A stretch of 64,000 nt of DNA, taken from assembly GCA_049513455.1 (NCBI GenBank), contig JBEKWB010000005.1:1-64000 (forward strand), in the 5' to 3' direction. Position 1 is the first letter of the stretch, and every line of letters begins with the position of its first letter. The notes beneath the pieces are model-generated. The model searched no databases. It had not been told where the DNA came from and worked only from the letters and a program-made list of their open reading frames with translations. The translations under genes were made by a program, and so were the position numbers. The stretch comes from Bog-473 sp049513455. GTDB lineage: Bacteria > Actinomycetota > Acidimicrobiia > Acidimicrobiales > RAAP-2. Positions 50,867 through 58,516 of this stretch are shown here, piece by piece.

Positions 50867-52020
50867 GCCCTGTGCGGGTGCCTTTGGCCGTGCTCGACCT
50901 CGTACCGATCACCTCGGGGTCGGACGCGGGAGAGGCGCTCCGTAACACCGTCGACCTCGCGCAACGAACGGAGGACTTCGGGTACCGGCGCTACTGGTTC
51001 GCCGAGCATCACTTGAACCCCGGGGTGGCCGGGACATCCCCGCCGGTGTTGATCGCCCTGGTCGCGGCGGCGACGCAGCACATCCGACTTGGTTCGGGAG
51101 GAGTGCAAAGCGGTCACCGCACGGCCCTGTCGGTCGTCGAGGAGTTCGGGCTGATCGACGCCCTCTACCCCGGACGCCTCGACCTCGGTGTCGGCCGCTC
51201 CGGTGACCGCAACTTCCTCCGCGACCGGCAAGCCCCCACCGCCACGAGTGGCGACGACCCCTCGGGCGCGATCCCCGGTCGCACCCGCCGCTTCACCGAA
51301 AACGGGCTGCTGATACCCGAGAAGGCGTCCATGGGCCACTTGCTGAAATCATCCCGACTCAAGCTCACCTCGGAGCTACTCCAGCAGCGCAATGCCGAGT
51401 CCGCGGACTACGGGGTTCTCGTCGGCGACATCATCGGGTTGCTGCGGGGAACGTACCGGTCGCCCGAGGGTCTCGATCCACATCCGGTGCCCGGACTGGG
51501 AGCGGACGTGGAGCTGTGGATCCTCGGGAGCAGCGCGGGCCAAAGTGCGACCGTGGCGGGCGCGCTCGGCCTGCGCTTCGCCGCCAACTATCACGTCAGC
51601 CCGGCGACGGTCCTCGAGGCGGTCGACGCGTATCGCAGCGCCTTCGTGCCGTCGGCCGACCTCGACCGGCCGTACGTCGCCGTGTCGGCCGATGTCGTGG
51701 TGGGGCCGGACGACGCCTCGGCTCGGGAGCTCGCCGCCGGGTACGGCTTGTGGGTCCGGAGCATCCGCCGGGCCGAGGGCGCCATTGCCTTTCCGACGCC
51801 GCGAGAGTCGTCGCTCCACCAATGGAGCGACGAGGACCGGGCACTGGTCGCCGACCGCATCGACACCCAGTTCGTCGGCTCACCCGAGAGTGTGGCCGCG
51901 GGGCTGGAACGACTTCAGGAAGCCACCGGTGCCGACGAACTGGTGATCACCACGATCACCCACGACCACGCCGACCGGGTGCATTCCTATGAACTTTTGG
52001 CAAAAGAGTGGGGCTCGTGA
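50863..52020 (+). CDS. LLM flavin-dependent oxidoreductase
   Basis: A 385-residue luciferase-like oxidoreductase. The start (VRVPLAVLDLVPITSGSDAG), then GYRRYWFAEHHLNPGVAGTSP (about residue 44-64, counted in two parts: GYRRYWFAEHH and LNPGVAGTSP), RLGSGGVQSGHRTALSVVEE and ALYPGRLDLGVGRSG, match the flavin-dependent luciferase-like group with a GNAT-like FAEHH signature. It overlaps the preceding NtaA-type gene (ATGA), indicating translational coupling and a possible sequential reaction. The downstream SsuD-like gene follows after seven bases. Substrate unknown. Confidence 0.85.
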   Translation: MSPVRVPLAVLDLVPITSGSDAGEALRNTVDLAQRTEDFGYRRYWFAEHHLNPGVAGTSPPVLIALVAAATQHIRLGSGGVQSGHRTALSVVEEFGLIDALYPGRLDLGVGRSGDRNFLRDRQAPTATSGDDPSGAIPGRTRRFTENGLLIPEKASMGHLLKSSRLKLTSELLQQRNAESADYGVLVGDIIGLLRGTYRSPEGLDPHPVPGLGADVELWILGSSAGQSATVAGALGLRFAANYHVSPATVLEAVDAYRSAFVPSADLDRPYVAVSADVVVGPDDASARELAAGYGLWVRSIRRAEGAIAFPTPRESSLHQWSDEDRALVADRIDTQFVGSPESVAAGLERLQEATGADELVITTITHDHADRVHSYELLAKEWGS

Positions 52021-52027
52021 TGTCGGC

Positions 52028-53146
52028 ATGATCAGCTTCCACTGGTTCCTGCCCACCTCAGGCGACAGTCGGGACATCATCGGAGGGGGGCACGGCGCCA
52101 AACCTGGCGTCGTACCCAGTCGGCGGGATCCGACCGTTGCCTACCTGGGCCAGGTCGCCAGCGCCGCCGAACAACTCGGATTTGTCGGCGTACTGACGCC
52201 CACCGGTGCGCTCTGCGAAGACGCCTGGCTGTCGACGGCGAGGCTCTGTGGAGTTACCGAGCGCTTGAAATTTCTGGTGGCGTTTCGCCCCGGATTCTAT
52301 TCGCCCACCCTGGCGGCACAGATGGGAGCGACCTTTCAGCGTCAGTCCGGGGGCAGGCTCTTGGTCAATGTCGTGACCGGGGGCGAGGCGGCCGAGCAGC
52401 GTGCCTACGGAGATTTCCTGCAAAAAGATGCCCGTTACGCCCGCACCGACGAGTTCCTGACCATTGTCAACGATCTGTGGTCGGGCAAACAGGTGGATTT
52501 CAAAGGAGAACACCTCGCGGTTGAAGGTGCGTCGCTGTCCCGGCCGCCCGACCCGGTTCCTCTCGTCTATTTCGGGGGATCGTCCCCGGCCGCGATAGCA
52601 GTGGCCGCCCGCCACGCCGATGTCTACCTGACCTGGGGAGAGAGCCCCGATCAGGTCGCCGAGAAAATGGGCGACGTACGGGACCAGGCCCGAGCTCTCG
52701 GTCGCACCGTCCGGTTCGGCATCCGATTGCACGTCATCACACGAGACCGGTCCGAGCAGGCGTGGTCGGAGGCAACTCGCCTCATCTCGAATATCGATCC
52801 GGATCGCATTGCCAGCGCACAGGCCGGGCTGGCCACGAGCGAGTCCGAGGGTCAGCGACGGATGCGATCCCTGCATAACGGCTCGCTCAGCAATCTCGAG
52901 GTGGCCCCGAACCTCTGGGCGGGTATCGGACTTGTCCGGGGTGGGGCGGGCACCGCGCTCGTCGGGAGCCATGCGGAAGTAGCCGACCGGATCATCGAGT
53001 ACCACGCTCTGGGCATCGACGAGTTCATCATGTCGGGATACCCCAACCTCGAAGAGGCCTATTGGTTTGGAGAAGGCGTGCTTCCACTGCTCGATCGCCG
53101 GGGACATTGGCGTCATCCGGCAAATGCGCCTGATTCCTTCGGGTAA
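52028..53146 (+). CDS. SsuD-type alkanesulfonate monooxygenase
   Basis: A 372-residue FMNH2-dependent monooxygenase close to canonical SsuD: it starts MISFHWFLPTSGDSRDIIGG and contains FRPGFYSPTLAAQMGATFQR, GRLLVNVVTGGEAAEQRAYG, YARTDEFLTIVNDLW and VPLVYFGGSSPAAIAVAARH. It should convert an alkanesulfonate to aldehyde and sulfite. ATG 52028 is preferred because it begins the family N-terminus; the frame is open back to 51989, which overlaps the previous gene. It is the last gene of the three-LLM operon. The match is closer to SsuD than that of the other paralogues here. Confidence 0.88.
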   Translation: MISFHWFLPTSGDSRDIIGGGHGAKPGVVPSRRDPTVAYLGQVASAAEQLGFVGVLTPTGALCEDAWLSTARLCGVTERLKFLVAFRPGFYSPTLAAQMGATFQRQSGGRLLVNVVTGGEAAEQRAYGDFLQKDARYARTDEFLTIVNDLWSGKQVDFKGEHLAVEGASLSRPPDPVPLVYFGGSSPAAIAVAARHADVYLTWGESPDQVAEKMGDVRDQARALGRTVRFGIRLHVITRDRSEQAWSEATRLISNIDPDRIASAQAGLATSESEGQRRMRSLHNGSLSNLEVAPNLWAGIGLVRGGAGTALVGSHAEVADRIIEYHALGIDEFIMSGYPNLEEAYWFGEGVLPLLDRRGHWRHPANAPDSFG

Positions 53147-53197
53147 CCGCCCCGAACCTGCGCAACGTTCCCGCGGCAGCACGGGATTCCGCACAGC

Positions 53198-53674
53198 TCA
53201 CCCACCGACCGCCAACGGCGTGCCGGCCAGCTTCGAAAGGACGTTCTCCCAGCCTGCGGCCACCTTGTCGGCCACCTCGGGCAGCGCAGCGGCGAGCTCG
53301 TCGAGGCGCTCGTGGAGCAAGGTGAGTGCGGTGGCACCTCCCGTCACCGCGCGTAGCGTGACGGTCATCAGCGAGTCGTAGACCGGTCCACCGGGTCCGG
53401 CGAAACCCCAGTGCCATACGATCCGTCGGTCGGCGACGAGCTCGAGTATCTGGCAATCGAAGCCACCGACGTCGACGCCCTCGTTGGCTTGCCGGATTCG
53501 ATAGCGGCCGCCCACACGCTCATCGATCTCCACCCCCGTGACCTCGTAGCTCCCTGGGGCCATCCAACGCGCGACCGGGTCGGGGTCGAGCCAGGCCCGG
53601 TAGACCAGCGGTGGCGGGGCGGGGATGGTGCGCTCGAGCCGGACTACCGATCTCGACAAGGGGGCGGGGGTCAT
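53198..53674 (-). CDS. AHSA1/SRPBCC-family protein
   Basis: A 158-residue START-like (Activator of Hsp90 ATPase 1-type) protein. Characteristic features are VRLERTIPAPPPLVYRAWLD, DPVARWMAPGSYEVTGVEID, GFAGPGGPVYDSLMTVTLRA and a C-terminal helix GWENVLSKLAGTPLAV. The deep pocket of this fold binds hydrophobic ligands; the activity is usually unknown. Its start overlaps the ArsR stop (ATGA), a widespread ArsR-AHSA1 operon pairing. Confidence 0.86.
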   Translation of the reverse strand: MTPAPLSRSVVRLERTIPAPPPLVYRAWLDPDPVARWMAPGSYEVTGVEIDERVGGRYRIRQANEGVDVGGFDCQILELVADRRIVWHWGFAGPGGPVYDSLMTVTLRAVTGGATALTLLHERLDELAAALPEVADKVAAGWENVLSKLAGTPLAVGG

Positions 53675-54018
53675 CGGTCGTCGCCGGGAACGGTCGACCC
53701 GCCGGTGAACAGCGCCTCGAGGGCGTCGACACTGTTCTCCCAGTGACGCTCATAGAGGCGCAACCAGGCCGATGCCGGGGCCAACGGCGCGGCATCGAGG
53801 CGGCAGACGTGCCGACGTCCGACGACCGTCTGGTGGACGAGACCGACCCGTTCGAGCACCTTGATGTGCTTCGACGTGGCCGCCAACGTCATCGTCAACG
53901 GCTCGGCCAGCTCTCCGACGGTCCAGTCGCGCCCGGCCAGCCTGACCAGCATGTCCCGTCGAGAACGGTTTGCCAACGCGTGGAAGACCCCGTCCATCTC
54001 CAACTGTCGTTCAACCAT
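53671..54018 (-). CDS. ArsR-family transcriptional regulator
   Basis: A 115-residue winged-helix repressor: FHALANRSRRDMLVRLAGRD (about residue 10-29), WTVGELAEPLTMTLAATSKH recognition region, HIKVLERVGLVHQTVVGRRH wing. The metal-binding CxC of ArsR/SmtB is absent, so the signal is not a metal sensed in that way. ATG 54018 is preferred because it starts the conserved helix; the frame reaches 54054. It overlaps the AHSA1 gene. Two copies of the palindrome around CAACCA-TGGTTG lie over and just upstream of the start, indicating autoregulation. Confidence 0.86.
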   Translation of the reverse strand: MVERQLEMDGVFHALANRSRRDMLVRLAGRDWTVGELAEPLTMTLAATSKHIKVLERVGLVHQTVVGRRHVCRLDAAPLAPASAWLRLYERHWENSVDALEALFTGGSTVPGDDR

Positions 54019-54067
54019 GTGGTTGAGGTTATCGTTCGGCCCCAGGTCTGTCAACCATATGGTTGAC
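54011..54067. promoter_or_regulatory. Paired ArsR operators
   Basis: TCAACCATGTGGTTGA (54011-54026) and GTCAACCATATGGTTGAC (54050-54067) are matching palindromes; the second is perfect over 18 bases. The first contains the ATG (54016-54018) of the ArsR gene. Two adjacent sites spaced by 23 bases fit dimer-pair binding. Confidence 0.75.
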
Positions 54068-54137
54068 CTTCACGACCGTCAGAATGGAACCATGACGTTC
54101 CTGTTGGCTCGGGTTCCGGTCCCCCTGTGAGCGTGAC

Positions 54138-54830
54138 ATGACAGGACGGCGAGTGGCCTTCCTTCGGCATGGTCCCCTCGAGGTGCCGGGGGTTCTCGGT
54201 ACTCGAGCGGCGGAACTGGGGTTCGAGATTCAGGAATTCAGAGCCGATTGTGTTGGTGATCCGCTACCCGCCCCCGACGAATTCGCCGGAATCGTGGTCC
54301 TGGGATCAATCGAATCGGCGAACGACGCCCAGCTGGAATGGGTTGCGCACGAAAGAGCCCTGGTCGCCACTGCGCTCGATCGCAACGTCCCGGTCCTGGG
54401 GGTCTGCTTTGGAGGACAGCTCCTGGCCCAGGCGCTCGGTGGTCGAGTCGTGACGTCGCCCGAGCCCGAGGTCGGCTGGCGGTCCATCCAAACCGATGAT
54501 CCATCGTTGATCCCGGAAGGTCCATGGCTCCTGTGGCACGAAGAGGCCGTCGTACCGCCGCCCGGCGCGGTCATCGTGGCTCGTACCGATGTGGCAGTCC
54601 AGGCCTACAGCAAAGGGCCACACGTCGGCGTGCAGTTCCACCCCGAAGTCACAGCCGGTGTCATCTCCTCGTGGATAAACGATGCTCAGCAGCGAGGAGA
54701 GGTCACGTCAGGGCAACGGCGGGCGCTGTGGGACGACGTCGAGCGCCTGGCCGCCGTGTCGGCCAGAAACGCGGCGCGACTCTTCGACGGGTTTCTCCGG
54801 CAGGCCGGCCTTCTCGGAACCCCGTCCTGA
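54138..54830 (+). CDS. Class I glutamine amidotransferase-like protein
   Basis: A 230-residue GMP-synthase-like amidotransferase. The nucleophile elbow is VLGVCFGGQLLAQ (about residue 89-101) with the catalytic Cys, and the His-Glu pair is in VGVQFHPEVT (about 165-174). The family hydrolyses a gamma-glutamyl amide, and several members handle gamma-glutamyl compounds or glutathione-like substrates. It diverges from the ArsR gene across about 120 bases. Its stop is only 24 bases before operator copy G, which belongs to the next gene. Confidence 0.85.
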   Translation: MTGRRVAFLRHGPLEVPGVLGTRAAELGFEIQEFRADCVGDPLPAPDEFAGIVVLGSIESANDAQLEWVAHERALVATALDRNVPVLGVCFGGQLLAQALGGRVVTSPEPEVGWRSIQTDDPSLIPEGPWLLWHEEAVVPPPGAVIVARTDVAVQAYSKGPHVGVQFHPEVTAGVISSWINDAQQRGEVTSGQRRALWDDVERLAAVSARNAARLFDGFLRQAGLLGTPS

Positions 54831-54854
54831 CCGCGCAACGTAGCCGATTGTGCT

Positions 54855-54891
54855 CATACTGCATAAATCCGACTTGATTAGTCGTATTTAT
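54855..54891. promoter_or_regulatory. Sulfur-type operator copy G (candidate Rrf2 site)
   Basis: CATACTGCATAAATCCGACT followed by TGATTAGTCGTATTTAT. A 22-base stretch (54859-54880) is identical to copy F 5.6 kb away, although the surrounding sequence differs. It lies 156 bases before the cysteine-dioxygenase-like ATG. A TATTTA box follows within the same element. Confidence 0.65.
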
Positions 54892-54900
54892 TGGAATACC

Positions 54901-54984
54901 ATGCGGGCAGTGCTCTTCCCGCTGAACATGAACGACACCTGGGGGGAACAGACCCGGATGACATTCGACGAGTGGTGTCGATGA
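54901..54984 (+). CDS. Possible 27-residue leader peptide
   Basis: An ORF of 27 codons (MRAVLFPLNMNDTWGEQTRM start, ending FDEWCR) begins 9 bases after operator copy G and ends 63 bases before the cysteine-dioxygenase-like ATG, in the same frame. No standard ribosome site is present. Translation from a leaderless transcript is possible given the TATTTA box about 10 bases before the ATG. A single Cys codon stands two codons from the stop. It may be a regulatory leader or chance. Confidence 0.3.
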   Translation: MRAVLFPLNMNDTWGEQTRMTFDEWCR

Positions 54985-55047
54985 CCCCGCCTTCTCGTCG
55001 CCGTGGCGACACCTCGTCCTCGCCTCCTGATATTGGAGATACGTGTC

Positions 55048-55665
55048 ATGCCTGCAACAACCTCTTCGCTACGAACGCCAGCACGCGATAGCCCCACCGG
55101 GTCTCCGCATCAACGCCCGCTGGGTTCTTCGGCACTTGCTTCCAACCGGACTGCGCCGCCTTCAGGCGGTCCGGAGTCCGCTGCCCTTTCGTTCGACGCA
55201 CTGAGCGCAATCGCCTCGGGATTGGCATGGGCCCAGGAACCGGTGCCCGGCGGTGCCGATGATCCAAACGCCCGCTCAGCCCGGCTCATCGCCACAGCGC
55301 TCTACGACGTGTGGCTCATCACCTGGCCCACCGGGTCGAGCATCGGACCGCACGATCACGGAGGTGCGCGCAGCGTGCTCCAGGTCGTCGAGGGCGAGTT
55401 GATCGAGACCTTCTCCGATCAACTCGAGGAGGGACCATCACGAACTCGCGTACTCCGAAAGGGCGACGCCACGCGGGGAGAACCACCCTTTTTGCACGAA
55501 CTGGTGAACGGCTCGGGTGCCGAGACCACCAGCCTTCACGTGTACTCTCCCCCACTCTCGGACCTTACGATGTTCCCGAGGCTCAGCGGCGAACAGCAGG
55601 GGCGAACGATCGCCGTAGCCGAGCGGTCGCCTCGGGCCAGTAGCTCTGACCATGGGCTCACGTAG
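55048..55665 (+). CDS. Cysteine dioxygenase-like cupin protein
   Basis: A 205-residue cupin of the cysteine dioxygenase type. The iron-site region reads GSSIGPHDHGGARSVLQVVE (about residue 95-114, with HDH), and the distal part FLHELVNGSGAETTSLHVYS contains the third His and the conserved S-L-H-x-Y-S stretch. The family oxidises the thiol of Cys or a related thiol acid to the sulfinate. ATG 55048 is chosen because GGAG lies 9 bases upstream; the frame starts at 55003. A long low-complexity lead of about 55 residues precedes the domain. Operator copy G upstream places it in the presumed sulfur regulon. Confidence 0.78.
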   Translation: MPATTSSLRTPARDSPTGSPHQRPLGSSALASNRTAPPSGGPESAALSFDALSAIASGLAWAQEPVPGGADDPNARSARLIATALYDVWLITWPTGSSIGPHDHGGARSVLQVVEGELIETFSDQLEEGPSRTRVLRKGDATRGEPPFLHELVNGSGAETTSLHVYSPPLSDLTMFPRLSGEQQGRTIAVAERSPRASSSDHGLT

Positions 55666-55749
55666 GGTCGGGGCAGACGGGACGCAACGCGAGCAGCTGC
55701 GCCTGCGCTGAGGCCGCGCCGGTCGACCGGGAGGACATAGCCTGCTCGG

Positions 55750-56817
55750 ATGACGGGCGATACGGCGTCCATCTCAACTGCCGAAGTGATGGGGCACAGA
55801 AAGGTCCGCTTCGGGACCGGCACGACAGTGAAGGACTTCGACGACTACCACCGCTGGTTGGAGGTGGGCGAGCGGGCCGGGTGCTTCGAGCTCCTCACCA
55901 CTGGTGACTCCCAATCGCTCTGGGCCGATCCCTTTGTCAGCCTCGCGGTGGCCGCCGAGCGGACAGTGCGGCCGCGATTGGGGATAACCGTGTCCAATCC
56001 GATGACCCGGCATCCCGCCGTCGTGGCGAGCTCGTTGGTGGCGCTACAGCGCCTCTCGGGTGGACGGGTCTTCTATGCGCTGAGCTCGGGTGACAGTGCC
56101 CTCCGGAATATCGGTGTGCGTCCGGCACGCGTGGCGGAACTGGAGGAGTTCGGCCTGGCGGTCAAGGCGCTGTGCGCGGGGAGGACGGCGATATGGAAGG
56201 GCAACGAGCTCGTGCTCCGCTGGGGCTCGTACCCGGTGCCACTGTGGATGGGCGCCGAGGGTCCTCGCACCCAATACCTGGCCGGCCAGATCGCAGACGG
56301 TGTGGTGCTGTCCAACGCTCTGGACTCTGACGTGCTGGCCCTGACCCGGGCCAACCTGGCCGCGGGAGCGGAATCGGTGGGCAGATCGATCGACGACATC
56401 GAGATCTGGTGCATGGCGGCCATGTGCCTCGCTGACTCCGAGGAGGAGGGCGTCGCCAGGCTCGAATCGCAACTGGCCGGCACGGCCAACCACGTCTACC
56501 GCTTCCACATGGATGGCAAAGGACTCCCCGACGAGTACCGCCAGGCCGTCACCACCCTCAAGCACCGCTACGACTCCAGTGTGCACGCCACGCCGGAACG
56601 AGCCGCCGCCAATGCCACCCTGGTGCGGGAGCTGGGCCTGGTGGACTTCCTGGCCCGCCGGTCGGTGATCGCCGGGCCCCCGGAGCGATGCGTCGAACGG
56701 ATCCGTGAGGTGGCGGCGGCCGGTGCCACCAACCTGATTGTGAGCCAGTTCGTGAACGACCCGCTCGAGTTCATGGAGATCTTCGCCGAACGGATCGCGC
56801 CGGCGTTCGGCGGCTGA
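55750..56817 (+). CDS. LLM-class F420- or flavin-dependent oxidoreductase
   Basis: A 355-residue luciferase-like protein. Key stretches are VRFGTGTTVKDFDDYHRWLE, FELLTTGDSQSLWADPFVSL, PRLGITVSNPMTRHPAVVAS, LSGGRVFYALSSGDSALRNI and PLWMGAEGPRTQYLAGQIAD. The T-N-P or S-N-P-type loop and the G-G-R-V pattern fit F420-dependent members (methylene-H4MPT reductase or mycobacterial types), but flavin use cannot be excluded. It is followed after 36 bases by the amidohydrolase, so the two are probably an operon. No sulfur-type operator is seen upstream. Confidence 0.83.
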   Translation: MTGDTASISTAEVMGHRKVRFGTGTTVKDFDDYHRWLEVGERAGCFELLTTGDSQSLWADPFVSLAVAAERTVRPRLGITVSNPMTRHPAVVASSLVALQRLSGGRVFYALSSGDSALRNIGVRPARVAELEEFGLAVKALCAGRTAIWKGNELVLRWGSYPVPLWMGAEGPRTQYLAGQIADGVVLSNALDSDVLALTRANLAAGAESVGRSIDDIEIWCMAAMCLADSEEEGVARLESQLAGTANHVYRFHMDGKGLPDEYRQAVTTLKHRYDSSVHATPERAAANATLVRELGLVDFLARRSVIAGPPERCVERIREVAAAGATNLIVSQFVNDPLEFMEIFAERIAPAFGG

Positions 56818-56853
56818 CTACCGTGGGCCCTCGATGTCGATGAAGGGAGCGCA

Positions 56854-57705
56854 GTGAGCAGATCCGGGTTTTCGATCATCGACGCGCATCACCATGTGGG
56901 GAGCGTCCCTTCTCTCATGGCCCAGGTGAGCGAGACGGGTCCTCAGGGGCTCGAGCTCGATCTGACACCCTTTCGGGACGACTCCGAAATGGAGGGTCGC
57001 CTGGCGGTGATGCGCGCCAACGGGGTGGACCAGGCCATAGTGATCCCCACCCACGAGTACTTGCGGCCGGCCGGCACCGCCGACACCCGCCAGGTCAATG
57101 ACGCCATTGCCGCCTACCGAAACAGGGATCCGACGCACTTCCCGGCCGCAGTGGGGATCGTCGAACCTCTCCACGGTCGCCACGCCTACGACGAGCTCCA
57201 GCATGTCCACGACGAGCTCGGGCTGGTCGGGGTCAGCTTCCACACCCGGTTCCAAGGCGTCACGACCGACAGCTACCTCGTGAGAGGCTTGGTCGAGCGG
57301 ATGGCGGAGCTCGAGCTGGTCCCGTTCATCCACGCGTACGCGGGCTCACCAGACGAAGCGCCATGGATGGTGGCGGAGCTGGCGAAAACGATGCCCGAGG
57401 TCACCATGTTGGTTCTGGACGGCTTCTCGGGCCTCGAACGCAGCGCCAAGGAGTCGTCGCTGGCGGCCGCCGCCGCGCCCAACCTGGTGTTCGACACCAG
57501 CCTGGCGTACAGCTTCGACATCGTGGAGCGGTTCGTGGCCAACTTCGGGGCCGGGCGCCTGGTGTTCGGGACCGACATGTACTCGGCACCGTTGGCGTAC
57601 CGGCGCAGTACGGTGCTCGATCAACTCCTGGATTCGGGCCTCGACGACGAACAGAAGCGGACGATACTTTCGTCCAACATTGCGCGCATCCTTCGGATCA
57701 ACTGA
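56854..57705 (+). CDS. Amidohydrolase-2 family protein
   Basis: A 283-residue metal-dependent hydrolase from GTG 56854. The metal motif is IIDAHHHVGSVP (about residue 7-18) and the C-terminal FGTDMYSAPLAYRRS (about 242-256) carries the conserved Asp. It is shorter than the member at 6447 and belongs to the same superfamily, whose members hydrolyse or decarboxylate small cyclic or aromatic acids. The nitroreductase gene follows after 23 bases. The start codon follows a GAAGGGAG ribosome site. Confidence 0.82.
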   Translation: MSRSGFSIIDAHHHVGSVPSLMAQVSETGPQGLELDLTPFRDDSEMEGRLAVMRANGVDQAIVIPTHEYLRPAGTADTRQVNDAIAAYRNRDPTHFPAAVGIVEPLHGRHAYDELQHVHDELGLVGVSFHTRFQGVTTDSYLVRGLVERMAELELVPFIHAYAGSPDEAPWMVAELAKTMPEVTMLVLDGFSGLERSAKESSLAAAAAPNLVFDTSLAYSFDIVERFVANFGAGRLVFGTDMYSAPLAYRRSTVLDQLLDSGLDDEQKRTILSSNIARILRIN

Positions 57706-57728
57706 CCACGGACCCCCGAGGAGGAACA

Positions 57729-58430
57729 TTGCCGTCGTTTGACCACTTGGAAGAGATCGATCGCCTCCTGACCACGACCAAAGCGGTTCGCCGGAGACTC
57801 GACCTCTCCCGGCCCGTACCGCGCGAACTCGTCAGCGACTGCATCCGGATCGGGTGCTACGCCCCCAACGCGTCGAATGCCCAGGACTGGCGCTGGGTGG
57901 TGGTCGACGAACCGGAGCAACGGCGCCTGGTCGGCGAGCACTATCGAAAGCTGATTGAGCCCCCGGTCTCCCAGATGCTCACCTCCAAGCTCGAGATGGG
58001 CGACGAGGCAGGAGCGCGCATCTCCCGCTCCATCCTCTACCTGGCGGCGCGCATGTCGGAGGTGCCGGTTCTGGTGATCCCCTGCTTCGACGTCGCTGCC
58101 GCCGAGGCCCGCTACCAGACGCTGATCACCGACCCCGACCTGAAACGGGCGGCCGTCTCGGGCACTCACGGCATGACGCCTGGGATGTACGCATCGGCCC
58201 TCCCGGCGGTCTGGAACTTTCAGCTCGCCCTGCACAGCAGAGGACTGGGGTCGGTCTTGACCACCGCACATCAGTCCGACGAGGCGGGCATGGCCGAGAT
58301 TCTGGGGATCCCGTTGAGTTGGGCCCAAACGGCGCTCATCCCTGTGGCCTATACCCTCGGTGACCGTTTTTCGCCGTCCCCGCGCAAGCCGGTCGAGGAC
58401 GTCATCGTCTGGAACCGTTTGGATTCGTAG
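57729..58430 (+). CDS. Nitroreductase-family FMN enzyme
   Basis: A 233-residue nitroreductase from TTG 57729, chosen because the ribosome site GAGGAGGAAC lies directly upstream; the frame is open to 57363 but only overlaps the amidohydrolase. Family features are TTTKAVRRRLDLSRPVPREL, CYAPNASNAQDWRWVVVD and ALPAVWNFQLALHSRGLGSV followed by LTTAHQSDEAGMAEILGIP. Such enzymes use NAD(P)H and FMN to reduce nitroaromatics, quinones or enones. It belongs to the 55750-58430 operon. Confidence 0.85.
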   Translation: MPSFDHLEEIDRLLTTTKAVRRRLDLSRPVPRELVSDCIRIGCYAPNASNAQDWRWVVVDEPEQRRLVGEHYRKLIEPPVSQMLTSKLEMGDEAGARISRSILYLAARMSEVPVLVIPCFDVAAAEARYQTLITDPDLKRAAVSGTHGMTPGMYASALPAVWNFQLALHSRGLGSVLTTAHQSDEAGMAEILGIPLSWAQTALIPVAYTLGDRFSPSPRKPVEDVIVWNRLDS

Positions 58431-58516
58431 GCCGGTCGCGCCGCAAACGACCGCGGCCACGCCGTCCTGGACGCAGCGAGTTCCCCGCGGGTGTAATCAG
58501 GCGGTAGTTTGAGTCC

